A stretch of DNA of 37,557 nucleotides, from positions 2,858,824 to 2,896,380 of the forward strand of contig CP070742.1 in the NCBI GenBank assembly GCA_020348065.1, written 5' to 3'. The notes below the pieces were generated by a model. That model saw only the letters and a list, made by a program, of their open reading frames with translations, was not told the origin of the DNA and searched no databases. Shown here piece after piece: positions 32,030 through 37,557 of the stretch (position 1 is the first letter of the stretch; every line of letters starts with the position of its first letter). The DNA is from Candidatus Zixiibacteriota bacterium (lineage in GTDB: Bacteria > Zixibacteria > MSB-5A5 > UBA10806). Position numbers and translations under genes: made by a program.

Positions 32030-33418
32030 ATGATCATAGACAGGATAAGAAATATACATAGTCTCGTCAGGTGTTGTAACGACGGGAACGGCAATCCTCT
32101 ACGGAAAATCATGTTCGCCGCCAGAAATATCAGGCGATTCCAGACGGCATTGAGATTCCTGAGAGAATCTCAATGGCGTTCTGCTGAATGGCATGAGGAA
32201 TATCAAAGGAAAAATTTACAGAGGCTCCTGATATTCTCGGCTGAGAAGGTACCCTTTTATAGAGACTTTACGGGAGGTCGTGGGGTAGACCCGAAAAAAA
32301 CCGGCCCTTTCGACGGTCTGAAGAATTTTCCCATAATCAAAGAAACCGACCTGCGATCGGATTTCAGCAGGTTCGTATCCGACCGCAGCGGAAACGACGA
32401 TTTTCTTTATATGGCTTTGAGCAAAAAATACAGCGATAAATTTTATCTGCCCGTAGACACCGAAACATTTATAAGAGATAAGGCTCTGGTAGCGCGTCAT
32501 TATGAAAACGCGGGCTACAGTATCGGTTCCCCGGTTCTTTGTTTTGTAAACCAGATCGATGGATGTGAAGGCGAGAAATTCAGATTCGACAAAGTTCGCA
32601 ACAGGTATTATTTTTCCTCAAATGAATTGAATGAGAGAAACCTGGCCGATTACTGCAAAAAAATCAAGGATTCAAATGCCGGCTTTATATTCGGGTATCC
32701 CGGTTCCCTGGAAACTTTTGTCGATTATGTTCTTGAATGGGAGATAGACTTAAAATTCCAGGGGGTAATAACGAGCGGCGAAGTCCTTACCGATATCGCG
32801 CGAACAAAAATAGAGAATGCGTTTAACGCCAAAGTTTACGATCTTTATCATTATTCATTTCCGATTCTCGGGATGGGACAATGTCACTATTGCGAAGGGT
32901 ATCATCTGTTTTCCGAATATTGCGTTCTCGAACTCGTTGATTTCAACGGAGATCAAATCAGGGAAAAAGGAAAAGTGGGCAGACTTGTAGCAACGAATAT
33001 ATCAAATCGCGCCCTGCCCATAATCCGCTTCGATACCGGCGACCTCGGAGTCTATGATGGAAGCGAATGTGATTGCGGACGGGGATTACCCAAAATCGTC
33101 AGAAAAATAGCGGGAGCGCAAAAGGAAATGCTGATAAGCGCGGACGGCGGGTATCTTCCTCCCGGCGCTGTAGGGGTGATCCTGAGCGAGGCCGGTTTTT
33201 CGGACACGAGTTATCAATTGATCCAGGAAAAAAGAAAAAAATTCAAACTGAAACTTGTGCGCGGCCCGGAATATAGATCGGACAATCTCGAGAGAATCAA
33301 AGGAGATTTACGGGAAAGACTGGGTCGCGGTTCCGATATAACTGTTGAACCGGTAAAAATGATTGACGATGACGGGGGAAAAGCCAGATCGATAGTGAGG
33401 GAATATGAACCGCAATAA
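32030..33418 (+). CDS. PaaK/CapK-like adenylate-forming-enzyme homologue lacking the nucleotide loop
   Basis: The 462 residues follow the phenylacetate-CoA ligase/CapK layout: the N-terminal helix pair ending LLIFSAEKVPFYRDF, GVITSGEVLTDIARTKIENAF, the hinge motif IIRFDTGDLG (332-341) and CDCGRGLPKIVRKIAG with its two cysteines. Two substrate-binding parts are missing. The glycine-rich SSGTTGxP loop near residue 130 reads ALSKKYSDKFYLPVD, and the adenine-site YGxxE is replaced by DLYHYSFPI. Family members activate aryl or fatty acids as acyl-adenylates, and CapK-type relatives lie in polysaccharide loci. With the loop gone this protein probably does not make adenylates in the usual way. It overlaps the next gene by 14 bp. 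Confidence 0.82.
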   Translation: MIIDRIRNIHSLVRCCNDGNGNPLRKIMFAARNIRRFQTALRFLRESQWRSAEWHEEYQRKNLQRLLIFSAEKVPFYRDFTGGRGVDPKKTGPFDGLKNFPIIKETDLRSDFSRFVSDRSGNDDFLYMALSKKYSDKFYLPVDTETFIRDKALVARHYENAGYSIGSPVLCFVNQIDGCEGEKFRFDKVRNRYYFSSNELNERNLADYCKKIKDSNAGFIFGYPGSLETFVDYVLEWEIDLKFQGVITSGEVLTDIARTKIENAFNAKVYDLYHYSFPILGMGQCHYCEGYHLFSEYCVLELVDFNGDQIREKGKVGRLVATNISNRALPIIRFDTGDLGVYDGSECDCGRGLPKIVRKIAGAQKEMLISADGGYLPPGAVGVILSEAGFSDTSYQLIQEKRKKFKLKLVRGPEYRSDNLERIKGDLRERLGRGSDITVEPVKMIDDDGGKARSIVREYEPQ

Positions 33419-34619
33419 TAATGAAAAACCGGGGTCGAGCGGTATGACGGTAGGAATCAACGCGTTCAATGTGCGGTCAAAAAGCGATTATCGATATGCC
33501 AATAAGCTTATAGAATGCCTGGGCGGTCTGGCGGAGGACCGGGCTTTTATTCTGATTGGACGAGAAGGTCAGGAGGATTATTTTATTCCCGCGCCCGTAA
33601 ATTTTAAATACAGGTTTTATAAACTGTATAATCCGGTTTCGGAAACCGTAAATCCGCGGATCGATAAACTCTTCGACGACGTTCTTGCCGAATTCGGTTG
33701 CGATTTGTTGCTGGAATTCGGCCTGGGTGGCGCTTCCGATATCGCGTTCCCGAAGGTTTCGATAATTAACAGCTTTGAAATGTTCGGAAGCGGCAATATA
33801 GACGGCAAATCGTCTTGTTCGGCCCGGAAATTGAAACTCATAAACAAAACCGCCGTCAATAACATAAAAAAATCCAGGGGCATTATATTCTCCTCTCCCT
33901 ATCTACAAGATGAAATCTCCAGAATCGCGCCCATGGCTTATCTTAAAACAACATCGATTTATTTAGGTGCGCCGGATTCCGGTGAGAAGGCCGGTCAAAA
34001 AGTGTGCTCTAAATATGGGATTGATATCAGATACCTTATATCTCTTATATCCTCCGCGGGTATGAAAGAATCATTGAGAATGCTGCATGCCTACTGCCAG
34101 GCCTTCGAGAAAGGTCCCGACGCTCCCGATCTTGTACTCGTGGGCGCCGATGAAAATCCTGAAGACGTATGCGTGCTGCTGGAAGCGATTAATAAATTAC
34201 CGCTTAATTCGAGAATAAAATATGTCGGGACAATCCCCGATGAGGATTTTTCGGTTCTTCTCGGAAATGCTCGCGTTCTGGTTTTTCCGCACGAGATTTT
34301 CAATAGCGTCGAAACTCTCGTTACGGCCATGAACTGCGGTTGCGCAATCCTGTGCGCAAACAATAATAAACCTCAGGAGATTACGGACGGAGCCGCGCTC
34401 TATTTTAATCCCGAAAACCTGAGCGACCTGGCTTTTAAACTGAAATTAATTGTCGATGATGAGGAATTGGCCGGCTTCTTGAAAAAACAATCTGAAATAA
34501 GGGCCGCTCTTTTCTCGAGGGAGGAGATCGCCAGCAGGCTGATGGATTTTCTCGACGATGTTGTCGTCGATTTTAAAAACGCGGCGGTCGCAAAGTCTCC
34601 CGAAAATACGGTTGCATAA
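33405..34619 (+). CDS. GT4-like glycosyltransferase homologue with degenerate motifs
   Basis: The 404 residues look like a GT-B glycosyltransferase. The C-terminal half is recognisable: DLVLVGADENPE, SRIKYVGTIPDEDFSVLLGNARVLVFP, then VETLVTAMNCGCAILCANNNKPQEITDGAALYFNPENLSDLA, equivalent to the GT4 donor site. The usual EGFGLPxLEAM is changed to EIFNSVETLVTAM near 296, keeping only the last Glu, and the donor-site lysine region reads YLISLISSAGMKESLRML. Activity is therefore doubtful. The start is ATG 33405 inside the preceding gene. The gene ends a compact three-gene run, and the cluster sits among envelope genes, so a surface-glycan role is plausible. Confidence 0.78.
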   Translation: MNRNNNEKPGSSGMTVGINAFNVRSKSDYRYANKLIECLGGLAEDRAFILIGREGQEDYFIPAPVNFKYRFYKLYNPVSETVNPRIDKLFDDVLAEFGCDLLLEFGLGGASDIAFPKVSIINSFEMFGSGNIDGKSSCSARKLKLINKTAVNNIKKSRGIIFSSPYLQDEISRIAPMAYLKTTSIYLGAPDSGEKAGQKVCSKYGIDIRYLISLISSAGMKESLRMLHAYCQAFEKGPDAPDLVLVGADENPEDVCVLLEAINKLPLNSRIKYVGTIPDEDFSVLLGNARVLVFPHEIFNSVETLVTAMNCGCAILCANNNKPQEITDGAALYFNPENLSDLAFKLKLIVDDEELAGFLKKQSEIRAALFSREEIASRLMDFLDDVVVDFKNAAVAKSPENTVA

Positions 34620-34966
34620 AACGGGCTTTCCCTGCAGTTGGCATATTCATCTATATTGATCTAATGCCGTTACTTGCGAATAAAAATACTAACGGCTATT
34701 TTTGGTGATGTTTTTGTACGTTCCTCATGATAATCTAAACCGGGCCGCGGGTAAGCCCGAAATCACCGTTTTATGAATAAAAAAACGGTTTCAGATTGAA
34801 ACGGTAGTAAGAAAACTCGTTTGTTTTCAAGATTAGTAGTATCGGCTGTAAAAATTCTTTAAAAGCGCGAATTACACGTCCGGAATTCTTACTTTTATAT
34901 ATTCAGAATAAGGGGATAATATGCCGAATAATAAATAAGAATCGATCTCTGAGAGGGCGAAAAGAT
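34620..34966 (+). other. Intergenic region with hairpins, no gene
   Basis: The stretch holds no convincing gene. Two hairpins are visible: CGGGC (34741-34745) with GCCCG (34755-34759), and ACCGTTTT (34765-34772) with AAAACGGT (34782-34789), followed by a second partial ACGGT copy. They could end the pseudoenzyme transcript, although no T-run follows. The promoter of the membrane-protein gene must lie in the AT-rich half near 34850-34930, but no clear box stands out. Confidence 0.5.
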
Positions 34967-35638
34967 ATGGCCAATGCCAGAACAACGATTATCCAAGATA
35001 GAAAAAGAACGCGTGTTGCGGAGTTTTCCGGCATCGTAAAAAAAAGCGGACTGTCAAAATACAGCGTGTTTAATGTTCTGACAGAACCCTTCCTGGTGGG
35101 ATTTTCCTTATTTCTGGCGTTTTTGGTACAACAGACGTATTTCAGTATTAATAGCCGTCAATTTTTGATCGGGCAGGGCGAACTCGTTCGCATGAGCCTG
35201 GGAATTTCTTTCTGTTACGCTTTTATTTATGTCTTGAGACGGGGGTACCGATGGGCGTTGAATTCCCCTGCAAAAGATACCGCAAAAAAGTTGGGGCAAT
35301 ATATTGTCGAGACTCACGTACTTTATTTGGCCCTGCTTTTCCTTGTAAAAGATATCAATTTCACATCGATAAAATTGGCGCTCGGGATAAGTCTAATTGC
35401 AAGCGCGATTCTCGTATTCTCCTGCAGATTTGCATACCTTTCAATCCGGACAGGAGAAAAATCGCCGTCGCGGCATCGAAAAATCACCTTGAAAAAAGCC
35501 TCCTCCTTCTCTGATTTAAAATCATCGTCGCGACCCTCGGGAAATAACGGGGAGGATAGAAATATCCTTCGAGAAGACGATTCGAAGATGGGAAGGCTAA
35601 CGAATAACGGTCCAATCAAGAATTCGGCGGGAGATTAG
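34967..35638 (+). CDS. Hypothetical membrane protein with four membrane segments
   Basis: The 223 residues comprise a basic cytoplasmic N-terminus (about 1-45), about four hydrophobic helices (FLVGFSLFLAFLVQQTYF, MSLGISFCYAFIYVL, ETHVLYLALLFLV, LALGISLIASAILVFSCRF) and a long Ser/Arg/Asn-rich tail from about 158 that looks disordered. The helix arrangement faintly recalls the N-terminal membrane domain of polyprenyl-phosphate glycosylphosphotransferases (WbaP-like), but the catalytic domain is absent and the resemblance is weak. ATG 34967 follows GAGAGGG at a distance. It stands alone, with no neighbour within 230 bp on either side. Confidence 0.65.
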   Translation: MANARTTIIQDRKRTRVAEFSGIVKKSGLSKYSVFNVLTEPFLVGFSLFLAFLVQQTYFSINSRQFLIGQGELVRMSLGISFCYAFIYVLRRGYRWALNSPAKDTAKKLGQYIVETHVLYLALLFLVKDINFTSIKLALGISLIASAILVFSCRFAYLSIRTGEKSPSRHRKITLKKASSFSDLKSSSRPSGNNGEDRNILREDDSKMGRLTNNGPIKNSAGD

Positions 35639-35873
35639 AACCGTTCCGGGTAAAACATTTTAACGGATTGCGGTGAAGGCATTTTGGGAAAATTCAGAAT
35701 CCTCGATTTCTGCCCCACATTTGATTTTTCCGAATAAATTTTATGCAGAATAAATATAAGTTACCGGAATTTAAGGCCGATAAATAACATGAAGAAATGC
35801 TGTGAATTACGATTAGCTGGCGCCCTTTAAAAATGCCGGCGGAAATAAGGATAACTTTTTCGGGGGTTTAGAG

Positions 35874-37319
35874 ATGAAGAAAGTAATAATTGCGGTTTTG
35901 ACGGTACAGTTTTTATTCGCCGCGGCGTATTCCGCCGACTTTTTGACCGGTGCCAGGGGCGGAGGAATGGGATTTTCCTTCTTCGTCCTGGGAGATGATC
36001 CATCCGGCGCGCTTTATAATCCGGCTTCTCTGGGATATATAAACGGATGGCAGTCTCAGTTTATGTACAACAAGAGGAACAATTATGGTTATGTTCAGCC
36101 CGATGAGAATCCCTATTACGGTCTTTTTGGGGCGGTTTATAATCAGCCGGAATGGGGAACGTTTTCACTTAATAGCTTGCAGAGCGGATCGATGCTGGAT
36201 AACACCGATATTCCGACCGTCAACTATTTCTCATTATCATTTGGACGTGAATTCCGGCCGGGCCTGGCCATGGGAACATCGGTGAAATACATGGATGAAT
36301 ACGGCTTTCTGGAGAGATCCGCGTTCGATTTCGATTTCGGTATTACATACAGAACTCTTGAAAACATAATTCTGGCGGCTTCAGTCGAAAACGTCGTCAG
36401 GTCGAAACTAACCCCTGTCTATATGGGAGTTGCCGAGTATCTTCCCAGACGCGGCCGGATGGGCGGCGCTTACATTCACGAGACGGATAAGTTTCAAGCC
36501 GCCTTTCTTCTTGCGTCTCAAATCCAGGAATGGGGTATACTTGAAAAGCAGACAACCTTTCTCACCAATTTTGGAACCGAGTGGTGGTTCAATCGTTTCG
36601 GAAAAATCGCCTTTGCGGCGCGGGGCGGCTATACCGTCGGTAAAGGCCTTTTCAATGAGACGAAAAGCGATTACAACAGCGTCTCCGGCGGGCTGTCAAT
36701 CAATTATAATCTGGGTTCAAATGATTTAAGGGTGGATTACGGTATCGAGACATTTCCCTATGAGACTACTGACGGACGCAGCCCGGTAAATCATTATTTC
36801 TCGCTCAATTTCGGGTGGGGGGGAGTCCCGAGTTACGACAGATTCGAAGCCTCTGAAGAGTTTATGGAAAATCCGCCTATTCAGTACGATTATCTCTCTT
36901 CCCTGGAACCGAAGGCCTATGAACCTCCTCAAATGGAGGAAAACGATATCGACCCCGACACCGATTTCGATATAAATAAATATGAGCGTTACGAAGTGGA
37001 AATGGACGTTGCCGATATATCGACCATGGATTTCAAGCGTATCGTATTTTATCTGCGTCCCCGGACCATAATCAATACGAATTCATGGATACTGTATGTT
37101 TTTAAGGCGAAGATTAAGAAATGGGATGAGGTGGAAATAGACCGTTGGGCCTTGAAAGTCATAGAAGGAAAAGGACTGCCTCCGCTGAATGTCGTCTGGG
37201 ATGGAATTTCACGTGACGGTAGATTATTGCCTTCGGGGAAATATTATTGCATACTGACGGCGGTTGATCTTCAGGGTAAACATTTCGCCACTCAATGGCA
37301 TAAATTTAATCTGGAATAG
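35874..37319 (+). CDS. PorV/PorQ-like outer-membrane protein with a C-terminal FlgD-type Ig domain
   Basis: A signal peptide (VIIAVLTVQFLFAAAYSADF) leads into GARGGGMGFSFFVLGDDPSGALYNPASLGY, the opening typical of PorV/PorQ/UPF0164-type barrels. A long beta-rich region with alternating aromatic strands follows (about 35-320). After an acidic linker (EENDIDPDTDFDINKYER) the C-terminus (about 375-481) ends in VWDGISRDGRLLPSGKYYCILTAVDLQG, a FlgD-like Ig module. PorV-type proteins act in type IX secretion as surface shuttles for sorting-domain proteins. The window has two such cargo proteins nearby, so a related role is plausible but not shown. ATG 35874 has GGGGG about 10 bp upstream. A strong terminator follows. 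Confidence 0.85.
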   Translation: MKKVIIAVLTVQFLFAAAYSADFLTGARGGGMGFSFFVLGDDPSGALYNPASLGYINGWQSQFMYNKRNNYGYVQPDENPYYGLFGAVYNQPEWGTFSLNSLQSGSMLDNTDIPTVNYFSLSFGREFRPGLAMGTSVKYMDEYGFLERSAFDFDFGITYRTLENIILAASVENVVRSKLTPVYMGVAEYLPRRGRMGGAYIHETDKFQAAFLLASQIQEWGILEKQTTFLTNFGTEWWFNRFGKIAFAARGGYTVGKGLFNETKSDYNSVSGGLSINYNLGSNDLRVDYGIETFPYETTDGRSPVNHYFSLNFGWGGVPSYDRFEASEEFMENPPIQYDYLSSLEPKAYEPPQMEENDIDPDTDFDINKYERYEVEMDVADISTMDFKRIVFYLRPRTIINTNSWILYVFKAKIKKWDEVEIDRWALKVIEGKGLPPLNVVWDGISRDGRLLPSGKYYCILTAVDLQGKHFATQWHKFNLE

Positions 37320-37341
37320 CTGCGCATTTTAATGGGGGGGG

Positions 37342-37372
37342 AGCGCCGTTTTCAAACAGAAAACGGCGCTTT
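37342..37372 (+). terminator. Strong Rho-independent terminator after the PorV-like gene
   Basis: An 11-bp perfect stem, AGCGCCGTTTT (37342-37352) with AAAACGGCGCT (37360-37370), closes a seven-base loop; TTCTTTT follows on the plus strand. Its symmetry could also serve the convergent gene at the right edge. Confidence 0.92.
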
Positions 37373-37418
37373 CTTTTAAAAAATCCCCGTTTTATCAACC
37401 GCGATTTCTATAATGCCC

Positions 37419-37557
37419 TTATTTCAACATTATCATTTTCCGGGTCATTCTGAAATCTCCGGCTTCGATCTTGTAGAAGTAAATACCGGAGGAGACAGAT
37501 TTCCCGGAACTGTCGTCTCCGTTCCAGGCGATAGTGTGATACCCGGCATCAAGCTCG
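37419..37557 (-). CDS. C-terminal sorting domain of a secreted protein (partial, runs off the right edge)
   Basis: Reading the minus strand from the window edge to the TAA at 37419 gives about 45 residues. They include ELDAGYHTIAWNGDD, SVSSGIYFYKIEAG and the ending RKMIMLK. This is the last part of a T9SS-type-A/FlgD-Ig sorting domain, closely similar in pattern to the end of the LVIVD protein at 29308-30564 (FEITWDGKNCPSGVYLFRL...KKATLLK). The main part of the protein lies outside the window. It converges on the PorV-like gene, with the terminator at 37342-37372 between them. Confidence 0.85.
   Translation of the reverse strand, partial: ELDAGYHTIAWNGDDSSGKSVSSGIYFYKIEAGDFRMTRKMIMLK

Overview
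The window (about 37.6 kb, moderate GC) looks like chromosome from an uncultivated Gram-negative-type bacterium of the Fibrobacteres-Chlorobi-Bacteroidetes (FCB) superphylum, plausibly a candidate lineage such as Zixibacteria. The pointers are a GWxTD/TPR lipoprotein, LVIVD-repeat and FlgD/T9SS-like C-terminal sorting domains, a PorV/PorQ-like outer-membrane protein, several parvulin lipoproteins and a DUF2914 protein. The phylum is inferred from gene content only. I saw no rRNA, tRNA, CRISPR array or prophage.

Layout. 1-5.5 kb, mostly minus strand: the end of a hybrid kinase (receiver plus Hpt), a ferredoxin-like protein, a block of palindromic dispersed repeats, a truncated secreted protein, a frameshifted REP-associated (RAYT) transposase between copies of its hairpin repeat, a Crp/Fnr regulator, and an Nfu-Mrp Fe-S pair. 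The ferredoxin has a TTGAC-N4-GTCAA box upstream, placed as for class II activation by an Fnr-type regulator. 5.7-6.5 kb: rex with a sigma70-type promoter and a perfect Rex operator next to it. 6.7-13 kb: a small secreted protein, then a partner-switching module (STAS, RsbW-like kinase, membrane RsbU/SpoIIE phosphatase) followed by a coiled-coil protein and a GWxTD lipoprotein. 13-24.3 kb: two methyltransferases, mfd, three consecutive parvulin genes ending in surA, an S4 protein, hflX and an SDR oxidoreductase, packed with small gaps or overlaps. 24.3-28.2 kb: DUF2914 protein, EamA transporter, ABC exporter and Nudix hydrolase. 28.2-37.6 kb: a convergent Cys-rich protein, a secreted LVIVD protein, a three-gene set of apparent pseudoenzymes (HisC-like, PaaK-like, GT4-like), a membrane protein, a PorV-like protein and the end of another sorting-domain protein.

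Together the genes cover redox sensing and Fe-S maturation (ferredoxin, Crp/Fnr, Nfu, Mrp, Rex), envelope protein folding and export (parvulins, SurA, PorV-like, sorting domains), transcription-coupled repair, and stress-type signalling by partner switching.

The strongest candidate for something undescribed is the tightly coupled set at 30769-34619. The aminotransferase-like protein has lost the PLP lysine, the PaaK/CapK-like protein has lost its nucleotide-binding loop, and the glycosyltransferase-like protein has degenerate motifs, yet all three frames are intact. Second is the protein at 28189-29070, with cysteine clusters at both ends around a beta-rich middle, which I cannot assign to a family.
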